From NCBI GenBank assembly GCA_905250025.1, contig CAJNOJ010000362.1, positions 1 through 64,000 on the forward strand: a stretch of DNA of 64,000 nucleotides, read 5' to 3'. The notes below the pieces were generated by a model. It was given only the letters and a program-made list of their open reading frames with translations, did no database searches and had not been told where the DNA came from. Origin of the DNA: Adineta ricciae (Eukaryota; Rotifera; Eurotatoria; Adinetida; Adinetidae). The position numbers and the translations under genes are program-made. This document shows, in pieces, positions 10,075-22,020 of this stretch; within the stretch, counting starts at the first letter, position 1, and each line of letters opens with the position of its first letter.

Positions 10075-10842
10075 AGTTATTATAATAACTAGTTTATCGA
10101 TGAGAATGTGTCTTCCTCTCTAATAGACACATCGTCATAATAAAGATAAGCTGATAATATTGTAATTAAGCGAAGCATTCGCAAAATGTTCGATGTATTT
10201 ATTAAAATTTGGCCAGTAATTTACTTGCAGTCAGATGTGAGTAATGCAAAATTACAATACCTCTTATTTATTTTTCTTTTAATATACGCTTTTCGATTCG
10301 ACTAAGTCTTCAAAGACAAATACTTAAAATACTGCAGACGCGCCCGGAATAACAAAAACCGATATCCTTCAGAAAACTCTGCCTACTTCTTTATCGATTA
10401 AGTTTGTGATCTTCCTCATATGATTTTTCAATTCCTGATGTAAACTTGAGTGTATATAAACGCTGTGTAGAGTTTTATCACATATTACATATCCACTCTG
10501 AAAATGTACGGGGTAGTCTCGTTGTCCACCACAATGGTATAGCTTCTAAATCTATCTAGTTTTTTTCTGATAAAACATATCATCTTTATTCATATGTCAT
10601 TCAACGCGTAGTTTGACGCACAATAAAAGTATGCGCCACTCTCTTGAAAGTGCATCCACAGTAACTTATAATGGTAACCGGTAAGGATTGGACTAGCGAT
10701 TTTTGAAACAAAAAAGATAGTTTTGCTTCGAAATTTTCAGAAGTAGGTTTAAAACGATGGAGAATTTAATAGAGATACTTTCGCAATTCATACAAGATCC
10801 ACAGAACATCTCTGGGAGATCATATAGGTACTGTAAATAAAG
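10075..10842 (+). repeat. repeat R, copy 1
   Basis: A dispersed noncoding repeat. Its first 16 bp, AGTTATTATAATAACT, are a perfect palindrome, and the same start occurs at 41070. Bases about 10243-10842 recur inverted at 22021-22611. The 10240-10470 part recurs again at 41230-41461 and at both arms around 43944. The inner end reads GTACTGTAAATAAAG. No coding capacity is evident. Together with copy 2 it forms an inverted repeat bracketing about 11 kb. Confidence 0.8.
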
Positions 10843-11220
10843 AGGTGGGAAAAGAAGTGATGGGCTTTGGGATTGTTACCCAGTTTTAGAATTAGAAGCT
10901 AAACAATTTGTCTTTGAAGAACGTGCAAAAAAGAAGGCATCTTTCATAGCGGCAAATTTAGCTAGATTTGTTGATGATTGTTTCTATGAATTGAATGATT
11001 TGAAGAAAATTGATGACCGATTTATTGGATCAATTGAAAGTTGCAAGTTAGACCTTCGTTGATTTAATGCTAAATTTACAACAAATGCAAGTCGTCCATA
11101 TTTTTGAGGCCATGAGCGAGAAGGTGTGGTCAAATACAGAGAACAATTTGTTAAGTATTTTGCTCAAAATGAACACCATTGCTACAATGGAAAATTCCAG
11201 CATATGATCCAGTAATCCTA
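10843..11220 (+). pseudogene. decayed DDE-type transposase fragment
   Basis: One frame is largely open and has protein-like composition: ELEAKQFVFEERAKKKASFI, ANLARFVDDCFYELNDLKKI, then stops, then GHEREGVVKYREQF. The last string resembles the conserved [DE]GHER.DVV.YR..F segment seen in eukaryotic transposases related to the Tc1/mariner superfamily. There is no start codon, and stops interrupt it around 11060 and 11110. It lies just inside the R repeat, so R may be the terminal part of this element. The family call is from memory of the motif and needs a profile search. Confidence 0.4.
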
Positions 11221-11773
11221 ATCTGTATGTGTTCTTTTTCTATTTTTAGTAGGCCACGACAACAGTGCCTATAAATCTGGTAAAATAATATCCAAAAGAT
11301 TGACTATTTCTGAAAACGCATCTTTTCACAACAAGGGCAAGGAACGTTTATTTTATCTCGAAACGGAAAAATAGTCCTCTCGCCGCTCCTTCACACTTTC
11401 ACACGTACGTATATACAAGAAAGATATCGCTTATAACACATTAGATTCAAATACTTCACAGTTTTCTTTAATAAAAGGGGAAATCCATCCGGCTGAAAAT
11501 CACGAAATGGATGGTCAGGAGTAATTGGGAATGAAGGTAAGTTGTTGTTCACGCAAAAAAACACACTTCGATTACTCATCGTTCGCTTTACAGAGTGATG
11601 TTTACTCCCATCGATATTGAATATTTGTACTTGATGTTTAAAATGAATGATATGGTTATCCAAAATGGTGTGACTTTGTTTAGATTGATACGATTCTTAG
11701 ATGATCATATTTTCGACATCGAAATACGACTTTTTATTCTTGTAGATGAGTTTTCGAAAGATAATCTTCGCTT
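11221..11773. other. no supported gene
   Basis: The short ORFs on both strands (11391-11663 minus, 11595-11777 plus) overlap each other and show no recognisable domain. I see nothing else here except the 3' flank of the minus-strand GPCR that follows. Confidence 0.4.
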
Positions 11774-12826
11774 TTAACGAGTTGTGTTGTTCTGTCTGAA
11801 GGTTTGAAGGGGACGACCCGTTTGGTTCTGTTGAATCGGTTCAACGCGGCGAATAAAATGGTGAAAACACAACTTAGTGAAACAAAATTGACGCATTTCT
11901 TTGAAAGTGAATAAAACGATCGTTGAACTAAATGTGTAATTGAGATAAACAATATACGTTGTTATTGCATCGATATAAACTGAATAAGTTAAATTGAGAA
12001 TTGTTTGAAAAAAGTCATAGAGAACCCAAGGTGACCATGTTAACAGAAACCAAAGAAGAAATAAATTCAGAGAATAAAGAAGTCGACGATGAGCTCGACC
12101 TCCGGGTTGACGTCGTCGTTGATCGCTGTGAATATACTTTCGATATAGCATTAAACCAATTACTAATAAACACATTGTTAAAATAAGGAAATACGGAACA
12201 AATGTGATCAATAAATCAAATAATTCATAAATATCTCTTGAATACCAAAGATCACATGTTTGAGTGGCAGATGGATCGTCGAGATCAATGGTCGATGCAC
12301 CATTCTGCATGATTATTGGATAATAAAGCGAAGGAAAAACAATGGCAACGAATAAACTCAAATAATGAAGAGAAATTGCAAATGAAAAGCGTTGATGACG
12401 AGTTCGATGAAAAATAAAAGGTTTTACAATTAAAAGTAAACGTTCAATAGAAAGTTGAGCCGTCAGAAAATCGTTAATTTGCGTCGGAATATAATCCAGA
12501 TAAACTGACAATTGGCATAGAGCACTTCCAGCAAGTGGCAAACAACCACGATAGTAATAAAAATAAATTCGAATAGGTCCTTGAACGAACGAGAGAAGAA
12601 CTTGTGCTAAACAACTTAACAGAAGCGCGTGATTAGTTATATCAAAGACTTTTTTCGCACGGCAAATCAATGTAATGACAAAAATAAGATTCAAGATAAT
12701 TCCAGACGGAACTGTAAAGCAACTGAGAAAAAATAAAACACGGTACATTGGAACGAGATCATAACCAAGATCATCAATTAAATCGCATTGAATTGTAGGA
12801 AATTTCGTATCATTATTTGAATCCAT
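11774..12826 (-). CDS. class A (rhodopsin-like) G-protein-coupled receptor
   Basis: A single exon of 350 codons, start ATG at 12826-12824. Seven hydrophobic segments can be counted: about residues 28-52, 64-86, 103-125, 147-170, 203-228, 248-270 and 280-303. A cysteine in the first extracellular loop (ALCQLSVYL) can pair with the one in the second (TQTCDLW). The DRY position reads IERLL, and the TM7 NPxxY site is replaced by NYTFSSTIVLFTF. Both changes are common in the large rotifer FMRFamide-receptor-like expansions. A cytoplasmic Arg-rich third loop (QRRRQPGGRAHRR) follows TM5. The ligand is unknown; a peptide receptor is the likeliest class. The gene sits in the R-flanked interval and has no copy elsewhere in the window. 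Confidence 0.85.
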   Translation of the reverse strand: MDSNNDTKFPTIQCDLIDDLGYDLVPMYRVLFFLSCFTVPSGIILNLIFVITLICRAKKVFDITNHALLLSCLAQVLLSFVQGPIRIYFYYYRGCLPLAGSALCQLSVYLDYIPTQINDFLTAQLSIERLLLIVKPFIFHRTRHQRFSFAISLHYLSLFVAIVFPSLYYPIIMQNGASTIDLDDPSATQTCDLWYSRDIYELFDLLITFVPYFLILTMCLLVIGLMLYRKYIHSDQRRRQPGGRAHRRLLYSLNLFLLWFLLTWSPWVLYDFFQTILNLTYSVYIDAITTYIVYLNYTFSSTIVLFTFKEMRQFCFTKLCFHHFIRRVEPIQQNQTGRPLQTFRQNNTTR

Positions 12827-14059
12827 ATTGACAAGTAAGAATAAAGTTCATGAAAACCTCCCCAACATTGCTCTGATTACACGATGTTCTCTTTATAAGA
12901 AATGCGTTGTAATTATAAAACACAGATTGTATCTTTTGGCGTATAATAATAACTTTGAAGGGGAATTATCAGGAGGAGTTAGAAAAGTGCATTCTGTTTA
13001 CGACAGTGAACAATCTTAAACACGTCCCATGACAACCGGTAACTTTTCCGTCATTATCATCTTCGAAAAAGTATTTATAACTTGACGATAAAACTTCGAA
13101 GTCATTTTGAGAAAAGCAAATGCGTGATATTTTTCTAATAATTTATAAATTGAAACTTTGTGAGATGCTGATGAGATAGCGTAGCTTTTCGTCAAACATC
13201 ACACAGCATTTCCTTGCAATCAACAGTTGCTGTCAGTTCATGTGAAAACATGTTTAGACATGACTCGTGTCTAAACCGTGTTTTTTTTCATATTGTGTTT
13301 AATTCAGCCGGAACTGTCATTTTCATCCGTGATTGCATCGTGTAATTATCTTTTATTCTTGAAAAAAATTATTTTCTTTTCTCTTTCATAATGTCATACA
13401 ATCCCTTCGCCTCACTTATGAACGAACTAGGTTGAATGAAGAGATGTTTCAAGTGGATAAATCTAAAACTTGAGTTCATGTCGATTTGTTTGACGAAAAA
13501 TAATGCTTCTGGAAAAACTGAAGCTTCCGCTTCATCTTCATATTCAGGAATACACGTTTACTTGTCGAATATTTTCCCTAAATTGACCGCTTGTTCAGTT
13601 CGTTTTGGAAAACGAAATATCATCAAAGTTTTTCGTTTATCATCACCAGATGTTGACGCTTCAGTAAATGATTGTGGCACTTTTCGTTCTGATGAAGTCG
13701 AACAGAACGTTTTTCTTCAGCGATCATTGATAACGACAAAGATTTTCTGTAGTCAATTTTAGACCACGATAGAATGGCATTTGCAAAGTATATAATCGAA
13801 AGTAAAAACAGGGGATTTTCTTCTTTGAATGCTCTTTGGACTAATATCTCCGACTTTGCCTTCTCTTCATGAACAGTAGGGATAAGATCGCGCAGTTGCT
13901 TTTTAAGATACTTTTTGTATATGAACAAAGATTCTGTATTTATATGAAGTACGCAACCAACTGTCGATTAGGCGAGCATTTTACCAGTGCCTTGATCATT
14001 TCTCACTTTGTTTAAATCTTCCGATGTTCCATGTTCTTTTAAATAACCATCCTTTTCAA
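12827..14059. other. long intergenic stretch, no supported gene
   Basis: AT-rich DNA. ORFs 13436-13762 (plus) and 13623-13928 (minus) overlap antisense, match nothing I know and have no splice context, so I do not call them. The first 200 bp should hold the GPCR promoter. Confidence 0.4.
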
Positions 14060-14540
14060 AATCTTCATCTAATGTTGGCATCATTGTAGGACGTTACGAT
14101 GAATCATTTGACGATCCAATAGCTTATCTAGCTGGTATTTATCCTATCTAGGCAGCTGTTGGTGATTCCAATAATGATTCGCAACTGGGCATCGTTGTTG
14201 TCAGCGTTGGAAGTAAATATGTGAATGTTCGTTTTGGATACCTTAATTGTAATTTTATGCTACAACGATACTCACAAATGGCGACAATCCACGGCCATGA
14301 GTACTTGTTGTCGTTGATTTAAATAGTAATAATTACATGGATGTCGTTGTAGCGAATTCTAGAACGCATTCATAATATGGGTATCTTTATTCGATATGGT
14401 AACATCTCTTTTGCAAATCAAATTTTGTATTCAACTGGTAAAGATTCATCTCCGTACTCTATAGATTTTAATAATTTCAATAGATATATATATCTAGGCA
14501 CACCCACAGCCATAAGTGGACTCGACGAAAAAATCGACAA
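14060..14540 (+). pseudogene. FG-GAP/VCBS repeat protein relic
   Basis: Broken frames retain the signature of integrin-type FG-GAP repeats. Examples are VVVDLNSNNYMDVVVANSRT near 14310-14365, then GIFIRYGNISFANQILYSTG near 14380-14440 and SSPYSID. Stops and frame changes separate these pieces, and no start or end can be defined. Intact proteins of this type are extracellular beta-propellers; the one at 58.5-59.9 kb shows the same motif spacing. Confidence 0.55.
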
Positions 14541-15239
14541 AATAAAGGAGTTATTTTTTATATTTTATTTATAGAAACTGCATTGTGTGTAATACATCAT
14601 CTCAATAATTAATATGGCCGCATTCTCTTTGAACTAATAACGGTATTCTATTTTCGCATAGAGGGTGCCAATTTTCTAGCAAATTAAGTAAATAAGCTTT
14701 TCCATTCTATTTTTATTCTTCTGCAGGAATTGTTTGACTGATGGTAGTGGTCGATTGTTTATTTTGAGCTTCATTAATAACCGAACATTTTCTATTGGAT
14801 TACAGTCGAGAGGTTGCGAGGGTTATGGTAATGACTCTATAGAGTTGTTACTCTTGAATCGTTTACTAAATTTTGAAGTGTGCTTCGGATCATTATCTTC
14901 TCGTAGTAGTTTCCAATCACAGGTATTATCACCAAATCATTTGTTTACTGATAGGAATAGTCCATTCTTGTAAATTTTGCACATAAATGCTGAATTCAAC
15001 GTTTTTTTGAAAAAAGTCAATTTCCCAAATCCCTCAGGTCAAACAATCCGGCCGGGAACCGGTCAGTTGCGGGACGTTCCGGAGATTTCATGAAAGCAGT
15101 ATCTTGCACGTATTTACCGGAAATAAGCAGAATTCTGCTTCCAGGAACCATCGTCTTAGGAAACGTGTTTCTTGAAATTTCATCCTTTAGACGATCGAAA
15201 CATCCGAATATTAAGATTTTGCTATTGGTTGCCATCGGA
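14541..15239. other. no supported gene
   Basis: No recognisable coding or repeat feature was found. A short AT-rich segment around 14480-14570 may be the tail of the FG-GAP relic. Confidence 0.35.
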
Positions 15240-15930
15240 GCCCGTTGTCTGGATCTGAATACTGTGATGAACATGTACATTCGGCATATTCTCAACAAAC
15301 AGAACTCGTACCAACGAGTGTATTCTATTACATAATGACAAACGTCGATTATCATATCAACGATTGTCGTGTAACACAAAGAAATCGAAGCCGGAAGCCT
15401 GCGTATCTCAGTGTTACAGAACATTTGGCATCATTATATATGTTTTTAATTGCAATATTCTGCTAGTTGTCTACGAAATAATGCGATCGAAAACGGCGAA
15501 AGAAATTTTAGTCGGCATGTGTGACATAATCAGAATTTCAAGTAACAAAATGAAATTGCCAATTCATGGTTGCCGAAAACCTTTGTGTATGACGACTATT
15601 GTCATGTTATTAAACATATCATGGAAAATTATCCTAGTACTTTTCGTGCAACACCTGCATCGACATTTCTGTACAATTCATCGCTATCAATAGATGCTTA
15701 TCATTACTGTAATCGTGTTGATAAATGGTACAAGGAACACCTCAGTCCTGATAAAAATGATATTGTAAAGCGGTATAATACACAGTCGGCTGAAAAGATT
15801 CATCAATCAATTTAGTCGATTTGACAATGCGCATTGCTCGCTATTTCTCTCGTTGATGTTGCATGTTCGAAACTGTAAAGAAAGAAATTTGAATCCATTT
15901 CAACCGAACATAAGAACTTCTTTCCACTCA
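15240..15930 (+). pseudogene. KDZ/CxC-like transposase relic
   Basis: Three plus-strand frames, each partly open, give consecutive pieces of what looks like one protein: YCDEHVHSAYS; then CYRTFGIIIYVFNCNILLV and EIMRSKTAKEILVGM; then KTFVYDDYCHVIKHIMEN, SIDAYHYCNRVDKWYKEHLS and DKNDIVKRYNTQSAEKIHQS, followed by RFDNAHCSLFLSLMLHVRN in a shifted frame. The order YDD.C...D..H......C.P.......N....E....S.. resembles the catalytic region of Kyakuja-Dileera-Zisupton-type transposases. Frameshifts near 15400, 15560 and 15810 and stops make it non-functional. The assignment rests on motif pattern only. Confidence 0.45.
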
Positions 15931-16619
15931 ATTCAAATATGTTTTAGTCGTTGTTATGATTTAAAAACTTTCGCTTTAAACATTCCTGTACATTACTATA
16001 CATTTATATTGATGACATGTAAAGAATACAGTTGTTAGTTATTTTTCAGATATGAACTCTAAAAGGCAAACAAAAAAAACGCGCCAATATAGACAACGCT
16101 TCTGAGCAAGAAAATGAAAATCACGTCAATAGCGAGATCAGTGTCGCACAGGCTTTTATAGAAGAGATAACAGTTGTTCTTCGGCAAGAAGAGTTGTTGA
16201 AATAAATATTTTTTCTCAATGGTGCTCATGAATTTTTTTTGTTATCTGTCAAATTGGATTCATATTCACTTTGAAAACTTCATAGAATTATAATAAAAAA
16301 CCACTCTCGTATTGATAAGTAACATCTTTTGGTGAAATTCGAACTCTGATCTGTTTGAATCATTGTACAACATTGCGTATTAGTAAATTAATGCAGAGAC
16401 TAATCATTTCATGCTTAAAGACAGCTCATACAAGGCGTATATTTGATGTAACACTTCATTATCACGTACGTCATATTACGCGCCATAACATCTACAAAAG
16501 AATCTAGAAGATGTTACCTGTAACACAAGGGTTGAGTCTAGATATAGCTTTATTCTTTTGCTAACAGATTTGAAAGCTTTTCGCTTACAAACTGCTCAAT
16601 AACACGTTTTTCTTTGTGC

Positions 16620-17643
16620 ATTTAGAGCTTCAGAGCATTGATGAAAACACTGGGACAATTGAACAACCGTCTCAGTCTCTTTCATCTCTTGCCGACAATG
16701 AACACCATCAAATGAACGAGGGTTTCCATTGTGATTCGACCATTATATAATCTTATTAAAGGTTCGTATAGGTCTAGCCGTAAATGGAAGAATTCGAATT
16801 GATTTCTTGAAACGTATGTTTAGAACACTGAAGAAAGCTGTAACCTACCACGAGAAGAAAATTCGCATGATGTAAGTGTATTTATTTGTCGGCTGAGTTT
16901 TATCTGATCTTCATGCAGATTCTATCACCATCGAATGAGGAAATGATTAACAATAAACCAATTTACAATGTTCATCGCGAGCGAAAAGGATCGTAGAAAT
17001 CGTATCCAGACGCCGACTGTTCTGATGAAATTCCTGGGATCAGCAAATCACTAATATTCTCTCATGGGTAAAATGACACGAATGTGAACTCCTCAACAAT
17101 CTCACGAGATGATTCTAGTCACGGTTTACTTCCACCATTTACTCAATTCGGAAAAACTTCCGCTCTCATCCTAAATATTAAAGTAAGAAAAAGAATAGAT
17201 TTATCTCTTCTACAACTATGATATTTTCAGCATACATGATTCCCGAACCGCAGCCCCTTACGCACCAGGATACAGAAAATACCCCTTCCGACGCATCACA
17301 ACTGATTATACCGTCTCAGCTTACACCTGAACAGCGGCTAAATCTAGCGTAGGCTCATCTTTCGTCCACGTACGATCTTCGCATTGACCTTCATGCATTC
17401 TTCCCGATCCATCAACTCCAACTACAACAACACTCTATTGAAGATAATGAAGGCCAACACATTGATCTGCCAGACGAATCTCAAACAGCACCGACTGCGT
17501 TCGTCACCAGAACTAACGATCCCAATGACACAAACAGTTCCTCGTTGACAACAGCATTCTACGCCGTTATTCTTCCTTACAAAACCATTCCTCGACATAA
17601 TAATCAATCAACCATCTCGAATTCCGACTCATATCAAAACTAA
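16620..17643 (+). pseudogene. broken multi-exon gene of unknown function
   Basis: Exon-like pieces are separated by short, well-formed GT-AG introns: about 16627-16750 (Ser/Glu-rich), 16825-16872, intron 16873-16918, 16919-17050, and an intron ending in TTTTCAG at 17230. The last exon starts at ATG 17236 and reads a Pro/Gln/Thr-rich frame (PEPQPLTHQDTENTPSDASQ, then SQLTPEQRLNLA). It continues to TAA at 17641-17643, interrupted once by TAG at 17350-17352. Another stop lies near 16998. The composition is richer in C and Q than the surroundings. I do not recognise the family; a mobile-element ORF1 or a low-complexity nuclear protein are both possible. Confidence 0.35.
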
Positions 17644-19775
17644 TGCGTACAGCAGGGTAGCACTCGACTCACGAATTCAACCATGCCAAGCATTCTTCTC
17701 TATCTTCATCTCTTTAACCTCACCGTATACAGCTCTATGACCAATCCATAAAACTGCTATAATTTCCATTGCCTTGATCACTCTCTTGCTTTCGTTCATT
17801 GCGAAAACTACTAATGACGATCGAAATTTCGGAAAGCGTCCATGTTTCGTCGGCGTTGGTTCGATAGGACTCGGAGGAGGCTTATGTTTTTTCGGAAATT
17901 GCAGAAAATTTCTTTTTTTTTAGAAATACGAATACTGCTGCCTGTATGAGGGATCTACAGAAATAAAATTTCCCAACTATCATTGCTGTATTAGCTGAGA
18001 TATAGAAAGATGACTAAAACCTCGCGTTAAGTCATCATACGTTTTTAGTATGTGAGAAACGAAATTATAAGTGTATTTTTTGAATAGCTTTTGATAGAAA
18101 TTATCTTCAGATCTCGAGTTTCCGCCGTTGTAAAGAGGAAATGAAGGCGCACTGATCCTTTTTCTTAGAAATCCGTCGGATAATTGACTTACATAGTCAA
18201 TTATAAATGCAAATGCCATGAATATCACTTTTATTCGCTTTAATCGTAATTGAAATATTGTCAGTCGTAGAAAATCTTGTGTGATATTTTTTGACTATTT
18301 TCTTTTGTAACATACGAAAGGAGCATTTTCTGAGGACGATATTTTCAGTGATATATCACTACGAGTTGCAGATAAAACAATGAAAAACTCAGCTCAATTT
18401 GCTCTCGTTTACAAGTGTTACTACGACAAGAAAAACGTAAAATCTCGTGTGACACTATAGATTGACTTAAGATGGCACACATAGTATTTGGAAAAAAAGT
18501 GATATCTATTGTGATAAAGCAACTAACCTGCATCATACTCATAACATATATACTATACACTATAAATGTCATCAATTGCTCAAATTGAAATGACAAAAAA
18601 CTGATAAATTCTGGTTTATTTTCTATCCGTTAGGAATCCCTCAAATCAGTTATCACAATCTTGCGGATAGCGTACTTCGAGATAGGCTAATGATAACTGT
18701 CTGATTTTCTGTGTGATAGTATGCATCAATCATAGTAACATACTCAAAAATTTTCGTAAAGATTAGCTGAGGGGAGCTGGAGTTAATTATGTTTTCCTGT
18801 TGGAGCTAACGAACGGTACAATAACTTTGCAATTTATCTATATATAAGAAAGATGTCGCCGATAACATCATCTCTATATGCGTGAACGTTAACAAAGTTT
18901 TTGTTCAAATCTGTGCTTCGCTTGAAAAGAGTCAAAGTATCAACAAGATGCCACCTAGAGTAGATTTAAAACATCTTAGTATTATAGTATACTGAGAATG
19001 AGAAGATGAGCGCATAACTCAAGTCAAGCAATGTGCTCTCTACCATTATTCCACACAATAGCATCTGAAAGGCTAATCTGATATATTTTTTGCAGTACAC
19101 CTAGCTTTCGAATAAAATCCGAACTTACCGCATTTATTAATTACAAAATGAAACTCGAAAAAAAGCCATTGAATGACTTGTATTTCTTTCACATTCGTAA
19201 TGTTTATTATAACAGAAGGTAAGGGTGAAAACCAATCCTCGAAAAGTATCAAAAAGAAGAAAAGGGAAACACAGCTGTTCTACTTATCTATTTAAAGATA
19301 ATGTCATATGAACTGTACAAGTCTTTTGAGTCTATGCTATTTGGTAGATACAAATTGCATTAATCTGTATCGTGGTTATCGTCAATGATTGATGTAAGAT
19401 TTTCTTCAGTTCATTGCTTTAAAATATTACTAGCGATCTATCTGTTTTCCTACAGTGATGTATGTAAAACGGTACTTCTTAATGTTTCATCTTTTAATAA
19501 AGTAACCAAAGAGGTAATTGGCATAGACATCAAATAGATAAACTCTATTGATACGTATATGTCATGAAGGATGTGTACTGTTAAAAATTTATCTCCGTAC
19601 TATGGTAGCCCATTTTACAAAAATATATCTGAAAGTAGAATACTACTCCATCGATTTTGATTTAGTTTGTTTTCTTTCGAAAGAATAAAACTAGAGGATA
19701 AATCAAAATGGAACTACGAATATAATGATAGCAGAAAAAAAGGTAAAATGTTATATTTAGTCATTTTTAAATGGA
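17644..19775. other. long AT-rich intergenic stretch
   Basis: About 2.1 kb without a supported gene. The ORFs on the minus strand (17980-18228, 18345-18596) have no recognisable domains. The end of the stretch carries the 3' flank of the minus-strand UGT gene. I see no repeat shared with the rest of the window. Confidence 0.4.
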
Positions 19776-21563
19776 TCAATTGACTTTTGCTTTTTGCTTA
19801 ATTAATTTCGATTTCAATTTATGACAACACATACGACAGCAGCAATACGGTAACAATAGTAATGGAGCAACAATGACGATAATAGTCAAGAGAACAAGAG
19901 TATATAGAATAACTGATTGTTTGTAACTTGGTTGATTAAATATTAAATGTTGATATCCAAATTCTAAAAATTCTTCAATAATAGTCGCTGCTCGAGTCGT
20001 ACCACCAGCAGAACGAAATAATCTTGCAATTCGATGTGCATCTGCATAAAAATGATTTAATCTTTTAAAATCATTTGGATTTAAATATGTTACATTATTA
20101 TCAGCGATGTTAACAGTAATATTTTCTAATAATAGTGATATTTGTTCTTGTAATAATGTTAAATTCATATGCCATCCAAAATGCATTAATCCACCTCCAG
20201 CTTTTTGTACGCGTAAACCATTATCCGCATGATCCATGTATGATGTTAATGGTATAATTAACATTGGTTTATTGAATATTAACGATTCTGCAATGCTATT
20301 GAAACCTCCATGAGAAAGAAATAAAATAACGTTCGGATGCTTTAATATTTCAATTTGCGGTAAATAAGATGCATAACGAACATTTAATAATTGACTTATA
20401 TTTGCCTTTTCTAACAAATGTTGGTATGGTTTATCTAAAGACCATAAATATCTTAATGATTTATTTTGTTTTTCCAATGCTCTATGTATAGTTTGAATTT
20501 GTTCGAAATTAGGAGGTGTAGCCGTTCCAAAACTAATGTAAATAACATTTGTTGCTTGATCTAACCATAATTGGAGGTCGTTTGGTAGATTCTTTTTATC
20601 AAAATTTGCTCGAAAATATGGACCAATTGGAAAATGAGATGGTAAAATTGGATGTGCAAAATCTAAACCAATTGGTGATGAAAGAAATAACGGATATTGT
20701 TGTGAAATATCAATAGGATGTTCTAATTCACGAACACCAAAATGACGACGTTGCATATTAATCGATTCTAATCCAATAAAACATGATACAACGTCCGATA
20801 ATAACCGACTAAAAACATTTTTGACCATTTCAAAATATGTCATTGCCAGAACATTAGCTGTTGACATTGAATTAGCTGGTGGATACCACATTGGAGATAT
20901 ATAATCATTGACTGATGTCATTGATTGGCCACTCCATGTTGCCACTGCTGGAATATTAAATTTCTCAGCTAAAATAAAGCCAGCTGATGTGAAAATATCA
21001 CATATAATGAATATGGGTGGCTTTTTCATTAGAATTGGATATGTTTCTAAGATTGTCCATGAAAAAACAGATAACAAATCAAAAACCGTTTTTAACAATT
21101 CATAAAATGGAGCAGATGATAGAACTAATTGTATTTCTGTTAGAGTATCACGATCTATCGAATCAGGAACTACCAAATGACCACCAGTCCAAAAATCTTT
21201 GATTTTATTAAATTCTTTTTCTTCAAGAACTAATACAACATTATGACCACGATCTACAAGTTCCTATTATACGAATGAAAGTCAATTAATAATTGTATTC
21301 ATAATGATATTTACTTGACATATTGCTATTATAGGAGCAACATGTGATGCAGGTATTGATGTACATAATATGTAATTTTGGTCTTGTAGTTGATAATGTT
21401 GAAATTTCGATGAAAACGTGATTTTTAGATCATATCCAAAGCGAGATGCACTAAGATTACTTGGCACAATTTTAGGAAAGTTAATCGTATCTGCTTGTAC
21501 CGTGTTCATTAACAGATAACCCATGAAGAAAGTGAGTAAATTGATAAAAATTGATGAATTCAT
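19776..21563 (-). CDS. UDP-glucuronosyltransferase (UGT, GT1 family)
   Basis: Two exons, 21563-21315 and 21263-19776, joined across a 51-bp intron in phase 0, give about 578 residues. The N-terminus is a signal peptide (INLLTFFMGYLLMNTVQA). The C-terminal half has the UGT donor-binding signature: VIYISFGTATPP, then VILFLSHGGFNSIAESLIFN and KPMLIIPLTSYMDHADNG. The protein ends with a single membrane helix (VILYTLVLLTIIVIVAPLLLL) and a short Cys- and Lys-rich cytosolic tail, so the catalytic domain faces the ER lumen. UGTs transfer a sugar from UDP-sugar to small lipophilic acceptors for detoxification. Length and layout are normal for the family. It lies inside the R-flanked interval, next to repeat copy 2. 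Confidence 0.9.
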
Positions 21564-22020
21564 CGTCAAAGTTATTAAAATAATAGGATAAATGTATTTC
21601 TTTACTACAAAACTACCCTTTATGATTTTTATCCAGCTAAATAACAGAATTCGACGCAAAATATACCATAATACTACTGTTATATTTCTATTCTACGCAA
21701 GGCTAATATGAGTCATTTTATTACGTTTTTTTATAAGCAAATGTGATGAGAACGTAAGGGAAAAATACACCAATCTATTTAGTATGTGCATCTTCATCCT
21801 ATCGTTGTGTCATACATGGATGATTTATACAAAAACAAAACATATCTTGATAATTTTTGCACTTTATCACATTACTCATATATTTTGATTATTTGAATGA
21901 ATAAAACTAATATTTAAAATATAAAGCAAAAATTAAAAACAATATGAAAATGAATGTATTTTCGTAGTTTGAACGTAGCGATATTTGTAACTGTTTTCTG
22001 ACAGCTAACTTCGTCAAAAT
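21564..22020. other. upstream region of the UGT gene
   Basis: AT-rich noncoding DNA between the UGT start and repeat R copy 2. An in-frame extension upstream to 21659 exists but lacks the signal-peptide start. No other feature was seen. Confidence 0.35.

Noticed and set aside
13436..13928. Overlapping ORFs on both strands (108 and 101 aa)
   Set aside because: Mutually antisense, no family pattern, no second copy to test conservation.
15017..15424. A 135-aa minus-strand ORF
   Set aside because: It is antisense to the transposase-like relic, which explains the sequence better; no domain was recognised on the minus strand.
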